Source: Hyphomicrobium sp. 12-62-95 (GTDB lineage: Bacteria; Pseudomonadota; Alphaproteobacteria; Rhizobiales; Hyphomicrobiaceae). Taken from it: a stretch of 60,022 bases of DNA. How positions within the stretch are numbered: position 1 is the first letter of the stretch; each line of letters begins with the position of its first letter. Both the position numbers and the translations under genes were made by a program. Positions 51,126 to 59,355 of this stretch are shown one piece after another. The DNA is taken from NCBI GenBank assembly GCA_002279935.1, contig NCCZ01000018.1, positions 1 through 60,022 on the forward strand, written 5' to 3'. The notes under the pieces are model-generated. The model did no database searches and was not told where the DNA came from. It saw only the letters and a list, made by a program, of their open reading frames with translations.

Positions 51126-51506
51126 GTGAAACTCGCCATCATCGGTCAAACTGGCTTCGGCCGCGCCACGCGATCGATCGCATTCGTCTTTGTTGGCGCA
51201 GCCGCGCTCGCTGCCTTTGCCTATGACGTAGTGTGGCTCGGAGCTGCCCTGTCCGCTCTCTTCATATGGGATCTTTTTAGGACAGTCGTGACATCCAGGC
51301 GGGTCAAAAAGGGCGCAGCGCTCACCGAAGCGCACATGACCGCCTCCTTGCGCTCGCTCGAACTCATACGCCGAGAACTGGCTACGGGAGCATTTGATCC
51401 GGACGCGATGCGGGAGCGCCTGAAGCGCGCTGAGGACAGCGGTGCTTACGTCCCGTCGATGATCTATCCGTTGCTACAGATGAGCGTTCTCCGATACGGA
51501 GCGTAG
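51126..51506 (+). CDS. small membrane protein
   Basis: 126 residues from GTG at 51126. Two hydrophobic helices (IAFVFVGAAALAAFAYDVVWLGAALSALFIWDLF) and a soluble C-terminal helical part (EAHMTASLRSLELIRRELATGAFDPDAMRERLKRA). No family recognised. Head of a run of three plus-strand genes. Confidence 0.6.
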   Translation: MKLAIIGQTGFGRATRSIAFVFVGAAALAAFAYDVVWLGAALSALFIWDLFRTVVTSRRVKKGAALTEAHMTASLRSLELIRRELATGAFDPDAMRERLKRAEDSGAYVPSMIYPLLQMSVLRYGA

Positions 51507-51514
51507 GGTGTGAC

Positions 51515-51805
51515 ATGTTTAAGAAATTTTTCAGATCGCAGGCGAGCAAAATATTACAAATGCGGTTGCTAACTCAAACTCTCATCTACGTGATTGTTGC
51601 CCTTGCTCTGGCTGGTTGCGATAGGAAGCCAAAGCTCGGATATGACAATGGGCGCAGCGATGGGTATGCTGTCGGCTACAATACTACTTGCCAGATCCGA
51701 ACAACTCTCATTGCAGGCGAGTGGGACAACGAAGAATATTCGCGCGGCTATCGCGACGGCTATGCAGCGGGCGCACTCGACTGCACGAATAGCAAGCGTA
51801 ACTGA
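51515..51805 (+). CDS. small lipoprotein
   Basis: 96 residues from 51515; an internal ATG at 51560 gives a shorter, more typical lipoprotein signal (LLTQTLIYVIVALALAGC). Lipobox LAGC. Mature part is GY/D-rich with repeated Gly-Tyr motifs (GYDNGRSDGYAVGYNTTC, RGYRDGYAAGALDC), reminiscent of phage lysis or surface proteins. Eight bases after the preceding gene. Confidence 0.6.
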   Translation: MFKKFFRSQASKILQMRLLTQTLIYVIVALALAGCDRKPKLGYDNGRSDGYAVGYNTTCQIRTTLIAGEWDNEEYSRGYRDGYAAGALDCTNSKRN

Positions 51806-51840
51806 CAGGGCGCACAGCGCTTGATGTACCCGGTGTTCCC

Positions 51841-52302
51841 ATGAAACGCATTTACGGCCTCATACTCCGCGCCTCTCTCGTTGTCGCCGGCTTGGCGGCG
51901 CTGGTCAGCATCTACGATACGTTCCACCGTAATAGTCTCAAGGTGAGCGAGACCTTCGCGAGGAGATACAGTTACGAATGCATGAGTAGAGTTGCGGATG
52001 AGGAACTCGAGCGGCGTGCGAAGAATGAGTATGGCAATTTCAATGCTCGGCTGGTTGGCTGCAGTGGCACAGACTTCTACGGCTCGCCTGAGGAGCTTCT
52101 CCTCATCAGACGTAGCGGCATCGACAAATTCATACCCGTTCCGAAAGTTGACTTCCGGATGATGGGGATAGACGCCCTGGCGGCGTTCGTTATATGGGGC
52201 ATCGGAAGTCTCCTATTCGGCGGGTTGCTCGTGTTCATCTACCGCGTGGGACGATGGACGTGGACCGGCAAGTGGGCGCTCGAGGAGCAGGGTAAGCCAT
52301 GA
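51841..52302 (+). CDS. membrane protein
   Basis: 153 residues: N-terminal membrane helix (GLILRASLVVAGLAALVSIY), soluble central region with two cysteines (YECMSRVADEELERRAKNEYG ... LVGCSGTDFYG) and a C-terminal membrane helix (ALAAFVIWGIGSLLFGGLLVFIYRV). No family recognised. Its stop overlaps the start of the truncated frame at 52299. Confidence 0.6.
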   Translation: MKRIYGLILRASLVVAGLAALVSIYDTFHRNSLKVSETFARRYSYECMSRVADEELERRAKNEYGNFNARLVGCSGTDFYGSPEELLLIRRSGIDKFIPVPKVDFRMMGIDALAAFVIWGIGSLLFGGLLVFIYRVGRWTWTGKWALEEQGKP

Positions 52303-52469
52303 GCGTCGACTTGCTGTCAGTCGTAGTACCTGCCGTAGCAGCACTCGCTGGCGCGTTCATCGGCAACTACCCGACCGGCCCACTCGACACTCGACCAGCG
52401 TCGGCGGCAGGTCTCCGCCCAAGTCGAAGCGATGACCCTTCTTGCTGGAGAATCCCACGTCCACGCTGA
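52299..52469 (+). pseudogene. truncated membrane-protein gene at a recombination junction
   Basis: ATGA overlap with the upstream gene. The first ~24 codons read MSVDLLSVVVPAVAALAGAF, like the membrane start of a small phage or plasmid protein, but after about position 52375 the sequence becomes the antisense of a nuclease-like fragment and soon ends. The original 3' part is missing, so an insertion or deletion joined two genes here. Confidence 0.5.
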
Positions 52470-52548
52470 ACTCTCTGACGAGCTGCAGGCCCTCGCGTTC
52501 CAGCAGCATCTGGCAAACGCTTTCTGTGAAATCGTTGCCGACCTTGGT
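52384..52548 (-). pseudogene. fragment of a PD-(D/E)XK nuclease-like gene
   Basis: Minus-strand translation VGNDFTESVCQMLLEREGLQ, then EFSVDVGFSSKKGHRFDLGGDLPPTLVECR. The RFDLGG ... LVEC-(R/K) pattern resembles the Asp and Glu-x-Lys of restriction-like nucleases. It is cut off at ~52380, where the plus-strand truncated gene begins. No clear start codon. Remnant. Confidence 0.5.
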
Positions 52549-52651
52549 GTTGCTGGTGGCGCCGAGCCTTTGGAAGTTGATGGCCCCTCCGGGTGATGAT
52601 CTGTCGAAACCACAACAAGGATTCGAACTGGGGCTGACGCAGCCGATGCTC

Positions 52652-53083
52652 CTAAAAGCTAACATCCGCCGCGTCGTGCTTTTTCACGAAGCTCTCGACG
52701 AGTTTCTGAGCGAGACGGCCCTCGGGCCTTGTCACGCCTCTCCGGTCGACGCGGACCATGTAACGGCCCTTCTTCGTGGACTGCACCGAAGCGTTCTGGA
52801 AATCGCCGTCGGGCGAGACGGATACCCATGCGCCGCTACGCTCATCGCCGTCATGTACCAGGACCTGGAGCCCTTGCGTGCCATCGCTTAGCCAAAAAAC
52901 ATGCGTGCTGTCCGGCCCTCCAGCGGCGGGTGGGTTGTGGTTCTGCAGCATGGAGTGAGTCAGGAAGTATTTATGGAGCGGCGCACCCGTCAACTCGCGA
53001 AGGTGATGGGCGTAGCTGCACATCTCGTGGATCACCTGCGCCATCCCCGTGACACGGGGGTTCCCGAAAATCCAACCGAACAA
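52652..53083 (-). CDS. hypothetical protein
   Basis: 143 residues. MFGWIFGNPRVTGMAQVIHE start, then HLRELTGAPLHKYFLTHSML, HVFWLSDGTQGLQVLVHDGDERSGAWVSVSPDGDFQNASV. The mix of strands and helices reads as a genuine soluble protein; no family recognised. Neighbour of the HNH nuclease gene in the same direction (11 bp downstream). Confidence 0.6.
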   Translation of the reverse strand: MFGWIFGNPRVTGMAQVIHEMCSYAHHLRELTGAPLHKYFLTHSMLQNHNPPAAGGPDSTHVFWLSDGTQGLQVLVHDGDERSGAWVSVSPDGDFQNASVQSTKKGRYMVRVDRRGVTRPEGRLAQKLVESFVKKHDAADVSF

Positions 53084-53094
53084 AATGACCTCCG

Positions 53095-53865
53095 CTAACT
53101 GACGAGGCGTACGCCACAGCTAACTATCTCAGCACGGCTATCGAGTAGTCGTGGGTCTGGCCAGTCCGACTGCTTCATCGGAAAATTGATCTTCTGCCCA
53201 TGGAGGCGTCGATACTCGGGCTCCTGAACCGAGGGCGCGATGGTGATAAGGCCCTCCCCAGAGATCAGCAACAAGTTTCGATCGTAGAGTAGATGCAGGT
53301 CAGCCCGCAGGCACAGGCCGTTGCTGATGATGTTCGATCGCCGATCAACGTACGGGATGATGTGCGCGGCTTGGAGGGCCGCTTCTTCGGCGCAACCTGT
53401 TACCCCGCAGGCGCCATACGCCGCGATAATGGCTTCGCGAAATTCGGCTTGGCCGTCCCGGGACGCCCATCGAAGTTTCATATCCTGCTCGACCTGATTC
53501 GCCGTCGGCACGGGCACCGAGAGCAAGGGCGGGGCAGCAGGCTCGCTAGGTGGAATAGATGGCAAGACTGACTGAGACGTCCCCGCGCCAAAATCTGCAG
53601 CTTCCGCGTTCGCCTTCTTCGCGTGCCTCGGCTTCCGGGCCGCCTCGCCGTTTTTGTTAATCTTGGAAAGAAGCCGCCGGAGAGGATGTGAGCCCGGGAG
53701 TTTGTCTAAATTCGAGAAGTTTTTGCCGGACCCTGGCCGCAGAAGCTCCTCGAAGCCCGCGTGTCCGTCGCCTTTTTGCCTCAGCCAGTCGGCGCGACCT
53801 TGATCATCAACGATCGGACGACTCGGGCCGATCTCCCCCTTGTTCCGCTTCCGCTTCTTAGACAT
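53095..53865 (-). CDS. HNH endonuclease (HNH_2 restriction-like)
   Basis: 256 residues from the ATG at 53865. Basic disordered N-terminus, then at ~140-200 FREAIIAAYGACGVTGC ... LQAAHIIPYVDRRSN, followed by ISNGLCLRADLHLLYDRNLL: the HNH core with His168, Asn182 and His191. This form is typical of restriction-type HNH_2 domains. Probably cleaves foreign DNA. No ribosome site is evident before the ATG; an upstream start is possible. Confidence 0.8.
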   Translation of the reverse strand: MSKKRKRNKGEIGPSRPIVDDQGRADWLRQKGDGHAGFEELLRPGSGKNFSNLDKLPGSHPLRRLLSKINKNGEAARKPRHAKKANAEAADFGAGTSQSVLPSIPPSEPAAPPLLSVPVPTANQVEQDMKLRWASRDGQAEFREAIIAAYGACGVTGCAEEAALQAAHIIPYVDRRSNIISNGLCLRADLHLLYDRNLLLISGEGLITIAPSVQEPEYRRLHGQKINFPMKQSDWPDPRLLDSRAEIVSCGVRLVS

Positions 53866-53917
53866 GACATGCGCGCCCCAGCCACTATTGAAGTATGACC
53901 GTGATATTCGTTCTTTG

Positions 53918-54136
53918 TCATCTCTTTCGCGAGTAGCCATGCAGGAAAATATGGCCGCACTCATGGGCGAGCGGATATAGCAGCCGGATGTTCTCACCTT
54001 CGGGGGATCGGATTTTGCCAATCGCGCCCCAGGCAAGTCCGCTGAAATCTTCCCGGCTGGCGTTTAACTCTTGTTCGCTCAGGAGGCGATAGGTCTTACC
54101 GGTCAGTTTGGAAACGGAACCACCGACGCTCGCCAC
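53918..54136 (-). CDS. short zinc-metallopeptidase-like protein (ImmA/IrrE/ArdC-like)
   Basis: 72 residues. RLLYPLAHECGHIFLHGYSR carries an HExxH-type motif (HECGH) as in ImmA/IrrE and in the C-terminus of ArdC antirestriction proteins. It is far shorter than either family, so it may be a fragment or a compact member. Lies ~50 bp upstream of the HNH gene. Confidence 0.55.
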   Translation of the reverse strand: MASVGGSVSKLTGKTYRLLSEQELNASREDFSGLAWGAIGKIRSPEGENIRLLYPLAHECGHIFLHGYSRKR

Positions 54137-54327
54137 CGATACGCTGCTGCGTCATCGTCACCGGGATCCGCTCCTGGACGTCACACCACGCCTCGCCCTC
54201 ACGCGAGCGGTATCGGTAAAACAGCGTCAGATAGTCTCTGGCTAAGCGCAAAACACTTAGGTGTTGGCAATTTCAGCCACGGCCATTCCTGTCGGCTTGT
54301 AGAGGCTGTAAGCCAAAAGCTGAATCT

Positions 54328-55101
54328 CTAGGTCTCATCCTGCGAAGGCAGAACAGGACCGACACCTCCGACATCCGACTGAGCAGGGGACTTGGGCGCT
54401 AAGTCATCGAGCGTCACACACAGGGATGCGGCCACGGCAGTAAGCATATTAAGGTCTTTGAGTATCTGATCAGTGCCGGTCGAAAATCCGGGATTTAATG
54501 CATGCGCGATTATGTTTCTACGCTCCATAAATTCCTCAAGTGCAGTGAGTATCTTACCGTGCGCCTTCCCGGCCTCCGCTTCCTCGAAGTGTGTCATGAT
54601 CGGCGCCTTGTCGGCTAGCTTGCAACAGACATCGCCCAGGCCTGCTACTTTAAACATAGAATTCAGCTCTTGCGGTCGCATGTTGTTTTGGTTGTGGATG
54701 AGATCGTCGTATATGTTCTGGCTCAAGTCTCCTTTTGCAAATTCGTAAACCACCGAGAAGCGTGTCTTAGTTGTTATAAAAAGATTATCTCGAACTGACT
54801 GCTCCACATCAAATCGGACACGGGAAAGAGCTTCCAATGATCGCTTCCATGCAGTGGCAGCAAGTTTGGGGGGCAGTTCGCTGAAAGACGTCGAGTTCAC
54901 AACAACTGCCCGTGCATACTCCCTCGCACATTGACGAATGAATTCCTCGAAGGTGGCGGCAACAAGAAGTGTCGCAGAATTTGCAGCGGCGACCCGAGAC
55001 TTCGGTGGCTTTCCAGCGCTGTCGAAGGTGGTAACGAGCAATCGGATGGCCTCAAGTTCGCTGAGAAAGTCCTCCAATATAAGATTGAAGACCGACGCCA
55101 T
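54328..55101 (-). CDS. HEPN-domain protein, MAE_28990/MAE_18760-like
   Basis: 257 residues, helical. The segment EFMERRNIIAHALNPGFS carries the HEPN catalytic Rx4H (Arg195-His200). Such HEPN proteins are RNases used in toxin-antitoxin and antiphage systems. Seven bases downstream of a DUF262 gene, likely co-translated. The N-terminal LLVAATFEEFIRQCAREYARAVV also matches this HEPN group. Confidence 0.83.
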   Translation of the reverse strand: MASVFNLILEDFLSELEAIRLLVTTFDSAGKPPKSRVAAANSATLLVAATFEEFIRQCAREYARAVVVNSTSFSELPPKLAATAWKRSLEALSRVRFDVEQSVRDNLFITTKTRFSVVYEFAKGDLSQNIYDDLIHNQNNMRPQELNSMFKVAGLGDVCCKLADKAPIMTHFEEAEAGKAHGKILTALEEFMERRNIIAHALNPGFSTGTDQILKDLNMLTAVAASLCVTLDDLAPKSPAQSDVGGVGPVLPSQDET

Positions 55102-55108
55102 GTAGAAA

Positions 55109-56305
55109 TCACTCCGGCCGTAGGATCATGCGCATCAGGTTAATACGAGCTCTGATCGCGTTAGCCGTATTACCGCTACCGGTCAGAATTGTAACTTGAG
55201 CCGGATCGGCGAGTGTTGCCTTCATTCTCGCACGGACGCCGACGCCATCGGCTGCAATTGATTGGCGCTCGTCCCACAGTTGGTCAATGGCAACCATAGA
55301 TGCATCGTAGATCGCCGCCGAAACGCGGGTCCGACCCTTCTCGTCGGGAAGCAATTCAAAAGGTTTTTTTTGAAAGATGTCGAATAGAAACTTGAAGCGT
55401 TCTTTATACTCAATCTTTAGTCGCTCGATATCCTTTTCCTCGATATCGATCTCCATAGCACGGTCAAGCATCGACCTTACAGCACCGCGGATATTGTGGG
55501 GGTCCTTGAGGGCGAAGTAACGCAGCACGAGTTGGCAGTCGCCCATGTTTGCGTAGAGCTTATTCTTGCGGCGCTCGGCGTTCTCGTAATAGTCGTTTGG
55601 ATCCACCTCGACGTAAGGCGGGATGTCGAACACATCAGTAAAGAGCTGATCGCGAGTTAGATCAACGATGACCTTGTTGAAGGGTCCCGGATTGATGGCG
55701 TTGCGAATCTCCTGTGGATTAAGCTTGGTGCCGCCGGTGTTCAGCCGATCGAAAATGAAACGCCGAATATCAGTGATTGTAAGACTAGCTTCGACTTTCT
55801 CGGAATCACTCTCTAGTAGCAGAACAATTGCGGATAGGCTGGCCCGGTCAAGGGCCCGCTTGATACGGGGAGGGCACCGCGAATATCGGAGGCCGTTGAG
55901 GGGCTCAAGTACGCTCAGTCCGGTAAGCGCGAATTCGCCAGCTATGAACTCCCGGACGGCATTCAGTCGTTGCTGGCCATCCATCACCTCATACCGAGCG
56001 GCATCACTCTCGTATAGAAAAACTGGTGGCACGGGAATATTGAGCAACAGCGATTCGACGAGCTTTGACTTCTGTACAGACGTCCAACGCAAGCGCCGTT
56101 GATACTCTGGCCTCAGGTTTAGCACCTCGCCACGATCTATGAGGTCGCGTAGCTGGGGCAAAAAAAAGTTGTTGGTTTGATATATTATGCGGAAAGCGTT
56201 TTTGGCGAAGAACTCGTCAGGATTCTCTTTAGTAGTCGGCTTGGAGTCAGAAACATCCGGTTCTTGGTCAAGATCGCCCATTATGATTTCGACGTCTTTG
56301 ATCAT
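55109..56305 (-). CDS. DUF262 domain protein (GmrS-like nucleotide-dependent sensor/nuclease)
   Basis: 398 residues from the ATG at 56305 (GGTGG upstream). RPEYQRRLRWTSVQKSKLVESLLLNIPVPPVFLYES (66-100) and the ParB-like DGQQR at 109-113 are DUF262 hallmarks, and FDRLNTGGTKLNPQEIRNA follows. Unlike GmrSD/BrxU there is no fused DUF1524 HNH half; the effector appears to be the HEPN protein encoded next door. Probably NTP-dependent sensing of foreign DNA. Confidence 0.88.
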   Translation of the reverse strand: MIKDVEIIMGDLDQEPDVSDSKPTTKENPDEFFAKNAFRIIYQTNNFFLPQLRDLIDRGEVLNLRPEYQRRLRWTSVQKSKLVESLLLNIPVPPVFLYESDAARYEVMDGQQRLNAVREFIAGEFALTGLSVLEPLNGLRYSRCPPRIKRALDRASLSAIVLLLESDSEKVEASLTITDIRRFIFDRLNTGGTKLNPQEIRNAINPGPFNKVIVDLTRDQLFTDVFDIPPYVEVDPNDYYENAERRKNKLYANMGDCQLVLRYFALKDPHNIRGAVRSMLDRAMEIDIEEKDIERLKIEYKERFKFLFDIFQKKPFELLPDEKGRTRVSAAIYDASMVAIDQLWDERQSIAADGVGVRARMKATLADPAQVTILTGSGNTANAIRARINLMRMILRPE

Positions 56306-56421
56306 CGGTCCACCTGCGGCTGCGGAAGTAAAGTATTGTGCCACGGATAAGTCGGCAAGTGTTACGTGTGATCACAGGGGGAATCGCGTAGAAGGCCGAG
56401 GGCCAGTCGCGCTATCGAGGC

Positions 56422-56652
56422 TCAACCGTCTTTTTTCTGGCGAAGCGACAAGCTGATCTCAGCGAGTGTGCCGAGGATAATTGAGCCGAACAGAACTTCA
56501 AGACCATGGGAGAAGAGGCGGTTTCCCTCGCTCCTTGCAGCAACTTGATCGAGGATGTTGGTATATGCGAGGTATGAGCCCCACAGTGAAAAAACGCCGT
56601 AGAGCAAACCGATAATGGCAATCGCTCGGCTAAGCTGTGTGAATAAAAGCAT
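56422..56652 (-). CDS. small membrane protein
   Basis: 76 residues from the ATG at 56652 (GGGGG upstream). Two membrane helices (AIAIIGLLYGVFSLWGSYLAY and VLFGSIILGTLAEISLSL). Family unknown. Upstream of the DUF262-HEPN pair in the same direction. Confidence 0.6.
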   Translation of the reverse strand: MLLFTQLSRAIAIIGLLYGVFSLWGSYLAYTNILDQVAARSEGNRLFSHGLEVLFGSIILGTLAEISLSLRQKKDG

Positions 56653-56692
56653 CGGGTGTCCCCCCATCTGGATCACGAATTCGCGCAGAAGA

Positions 56693-57256
56693 TCAGGCCG
56701 ACGCCGAACCCAAAGCCCGATAGACGGTCCGGCGCGAGACGTTGAAGCGGTGGCCGATCTCTTCAGCCGTTAGGCTCTCATCTGAGGCTCGCAGCGTCTT
56801 GATGCCGTCGACGAGCTCGTCGGTGATCTTTGGCGTGCGGCCGAACCGGACGCCCTTCCGCTTGGCGTTCTCGCGGCCTTCAGCGGTGCGGGTCAGGATC
56901 AGGCGCCGCTCGAACGCTGCCGTAGCGGCCAGGATCGCCAGCAGAAGCTCACCGTGGGCCGTGCTGAGGTTCATCGCCGGGTTATCGAGAAACGTTACAG
57001 AGACGCCCTTGGCCTTCATGTCGGCAAGCATGGCATGCAGGTCGGCGCTCGATCGGGTGAAGCGATCGAGACGCGCGACCACGATCTCATCGCCCTCACG
57101 GGCAAAGGCGAGCATCTCCTTCAGCGCCGGTCGGTTGCGGTCCTTGCCCGATGCCTTGTCCTGGAACACGCGCTTGACCCCGGCGCTCTTCAAGGCCGCG
57201 ATCTGCGCTTCGAGGCTCTGCCCTGTGGTCGAGACGCGGGCGTATCCGATCTTCAT
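56693..57256 (-). CDS. serine resolvase/invertase
   Basis: 187 residues from the ATG at 57256 (AAGGAGG upstream). Resolvase domain with nucleophile Ser9 (GYARVSTTGQ), KASGKDRNRPALKEMLAF, VARLDRFTRSS, and a C-terminal HTH (LTAEEIGHRFNVSRRTVYRAL). Length is that of Tn3-family resolvases or Hin/Pin invertases. Res-like inverted repeats lie just upstream. Confidence 0.93.
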   Translation of the reverse strand: MKIGYARVSTTGQSLEAQIAALKSAGVKRVFQDKASGKDRNRPALKEMLAFAREGDEIVVARLDRFTRSSADLHAMLADMKAKGVSVTFLDNPAMNLSTAHGELLLAILAATAAFERRLILTRTAEGRENAKRKGVRFGRTPKITDELVDGIKTLRASDESLTAEEIGHRFNVSRRTVYRALGSASA

Positions 57257-57274
57257 GTTTTCAGCCTCCTTTTG

Positions 57275-57375
57275 TGTCAAATCATGCAGGACATATGACA
57301 CCAATATATGGCACGAGTTTTGGCACGTCAATCAAGGCGAAAACTGACTGTGTCAAAACTTGTGATATTTGGCAC
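57275..57375. repeat. res-like inverted repeats between two recombinase genes
   Basis: TGTCA at 57275-57279 faces TGACA at 57296-57300; TGGCAC occurs at 57309 and 57321; TGTCAAAACTTG ... TTTGGCAC spans 57351-57375 as an imperfect palindrome. Spacing of ~25 bp subsites in front of a resolvase gene is as in Tn3-type res sites. It also holds promoters for the divergent genes. Confidence 0.6.
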
Positions 57376-57429
57376 GGAAGGACTATCCATTGCCGACCGA
57401 ATCGCGCTCTCTTCCGAGCAGGAGGATTA

Positions 57430-57642
57430 ATGATGCAGCTTGCAGTTCAATTTCGGGAGCGTCTCCTGCGCGACATCAGAGAGCACCGTCTCTCTCATTC
57501 GTTCTTGTCCCGGCCGTTCTCGGACATCCGATTGAATGGGCGGAGCATCAAGGCCGCGGCTGTTGCCCAGGATCGGCGGATAGTCCGCGATCTCATTGCG
57601 CTGTGCCGCAAGATCGACGCGGACCTAGCCACACGCGCTTGA
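57430..57642 (+). CDS. small basic protein preceding a tyrosine recombinase
   Basis: 70 residues; GGAGG at the ideal place before the ATG (57430; a second ATG follows at 57433). Basic helical sequence (QFRERLLRDIREHRLSHSFLSRPFSDIR ... RRIVRDLIALCRKIDADLATRA). The stop overlaps the recombinase frame as TTGA. It could be a separate accessory or the detached N-terminal domain of the recombinase. Confidence 0.65.
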   Translation: MMQLAVQFRERLLRDIREHRLSHSFLSRPFSDIRLNGRSIKAAAVAQDRRIVRDLIALCRKIDADLATRA

Positions 57643-58319
57643 AGGCGGAAGCGCCCATCCAATCCGAGGCCCTCCTGGCGTTCGAGCTGCTCGCGATCCT
57701 CGACGGCCTGGGGAACGATCCGGTCGACGTCCCGGACGCAGCCATTCTGGCACTGGGGTTTACTGCCGCTCGCCGCCGTTCAGAGATCGTCGGCCTCGAC
57801 CTCGACAAGCTCGGGAGCGGCGACGGCATTCTCATCCGTAACGCCCTCGACTTCAGGGTACAGCTGGTGCGCGCCAAGATTGTTACAGGCGACGACGATC
57901 CCATCATCATCAACCGGGAGGACAACGCCGAGGCAGCGCGGGCCCTTGACCGCTGGGTTGATCGTGCGGGCATCAAGCCCGGAACACCGGTTTTCCGCTC
58001 GATCCGTCGCGGCGGTCGCATTACGCACGACCGGCTCAGCCCCGACTTCGTGGCGCATATCGTGAAGCGCCGCGTGGCCGAGCATCTGGAGCGCCTCGGC
58101 GTTCCGCCCGCCATGGCGCAGGTGGAGGCCAAGAAGTACGCCGCCCATTCTCTTCGGCATGGCTTCGCCACGACGGCGGCTGAGGCGGGAGCCTCGACAC
58201 TGGAGATTGCCAGCGTCACCGGCCACCGTTCGCTCGACATCCTCGCCCGCTACGTCCGGCAGGCAGAGAAGAACGCAATCCGCCCCAGCAAACGCGCTAG
58301 TGTGGGCCTGCGCCGCTGA
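57639..58319 (+). CDS. tyrosine recombinase, N-terminally short
   Basis: 226 residues if TTG at 57639 is used. Catalytic domain is complete: Arg in FTAARRRSEIVGL, His-x-x-Arg in AAHSLRHGFATTAAEAG, His in VTGHRSLDILARYVRQ with nucleophile Tyr. The N-terminal core-binding domain is absent or replaced by the upstream 70-residue gene. Divergent from the serine resolvase; the pair probably belongs to a transposon or former element. Confidence 0.8.
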   Translation: MKAEAPIQSEALLAFELLAILDGLGNDPVDVPDAAILALGFTAARRRSEIVGLDLDKLGSGDGILIRNALDFRVQLVRAKIVTGDDDPIIINREDNAEAARALDRWVDRAGIKPGTPVFRSIRRGGRITHDRLSPDFVAHIVKRRVAEHLERLGVPPAMAQVEAKKYAAHSLRHGFATTAAEAGASTLEIASVTGHRSLDILARYVRQAEKNAIRPSKRASVGLRR

Positions 58320-58353
58320 CTTCTCCAGATTTTACGAAATCATGTGCCAACCG

Positions 58354-59190
58354 TCATTTATTCGCCGTTGGCCTTATCGGTCGAATCGCCTCTAGGACCG
58401 CGTGAAGCGGACACAAGTCCTCCTCCTTCTCAAACGTAGGGTCCGACCGATAGTAGCTGTGGCTGGTGCGGCCGTCGTCGAACATGAAGAACGCATATAT
58501 GGCGAACTCATTCGTACGCTTGAGGTGGATGCCGTAGCGGGTCTCAGCGAAATGGTGAAGCGGGTGGACTGAGTAGAAGTCGTTGTTCAGGATGCCGGTC
58601 TGGTCATCGCGCCAAGCGTAGTACGCATCTACGGCTTGCTCGATGCGCAGCCGCAGCTTTGTGTCCTCGATCTTCCTCACATACTTGGTCAGGTGCGCTA
58701 GTTCCTCCTCGCTGAGCTTATGAACGCACCCGCGCGATGCCGCTTCGTTCCACGTCGGATCTGCAATGACAGACAGGGCGACGAACGTGACCATGTCGCG
58801 ATAGCAGTCCTCCAGTTCTGTGTCGTCGAACGACGACACACGGTCCGGGTACAGGACATACTCGCGAGTGCCGATTGCGTCGAAGTCATCGTAGTTGGGA
58901 TACTTCCTGCATAATTCATAGAGGCGCTTTCGAACCTCTTCGGGCCGCCACGATCCGAAAGACGCAACCTCGGAGTGCAGGTGGCGATACAGTTGCAAGA
59001 ACCGCTGCGGGTCGCGCCAAACGAGTTGGTTGGCTAATTCCCGACGCAGTGTCTGGAGGTAGTTGGCCCGGTCGATAGCCTGTTCGTTCCACGCCTTATT
59101 GAGCTTGGGCGCACAAGCCATTTCGGTCAACTTCGCGCCAAGCATGAAGCCGCCAATCAAGGCGACTAGCCCAACAACAATTATCTCCAT
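58354..59190 (-). CDS. membrane-anchored hypothetical protein
   Basis: 278 residues. N-terminal membrane helix (IIVVGLVALIGGFMLGAKLTE) and a large soluble domain with many aromatic residues (LANQLVWRDPQRFLQLYRHLHSEVASFGSW ... YPNYDDFDAIGTREYVLYPDRV). No family recognised. Isolated gene in the low-GC cargo region. Confidence 0.65.
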   Translation of the reverse strand: MEIIVVGLVALIGGFMLGAKLTEMACAPKLNKAWNEQAIDRANYLQTLRRELANQLVWRDPQRFLQLYRHLHSEVASFGSWRPEEVRKRLYELCRKYPNYDDFDAIGTREYVLYPDRVSSFDDTELEDCYRDMVTFVALSVIADPTWNEAASRGCVHKLSEEELAHLTKYVRKIEDTKLRLRIEQAVDAYYAWRDDQTGILNNDFYSVHPLHHFAETRYGIHLKRTNEFAIYAFFMFDDGRTSHSYYRSDPTFEKEEDLCPLHAVLEAIRPIRPTANK

Positions 59191-59222
59191 CCCTGGCCTC
59201 TCCCTCGTCGCGACACCAGGGA

Positions 59223-59355
59223 TTAGGTTAGAACCCGGCCGCTTGTGACCAGCCTCTGAACTGGCCGATGCGGAGCGTAGGTCAGCTCAGACGCTGGCGG
59301 CAAGATGGTTCCTGGGGCCAGTGGACCATATCCGAGCGAGGAATGAGGACGATGT
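59223..59355 (-). mobile_element. IS3-family transposase remnant (C-terminal end)
   Basis: Minus-strand translation ITIRHRPHSSLGYGPLAPGTI ends at 59223; RPHSSLGY-x-P-x-APGT is the classical C-terminal end of IS3-family integrase-type transposases. Upstream sequence no longer reads as transposase, so only a fragment remains. Confidence 0.6.
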
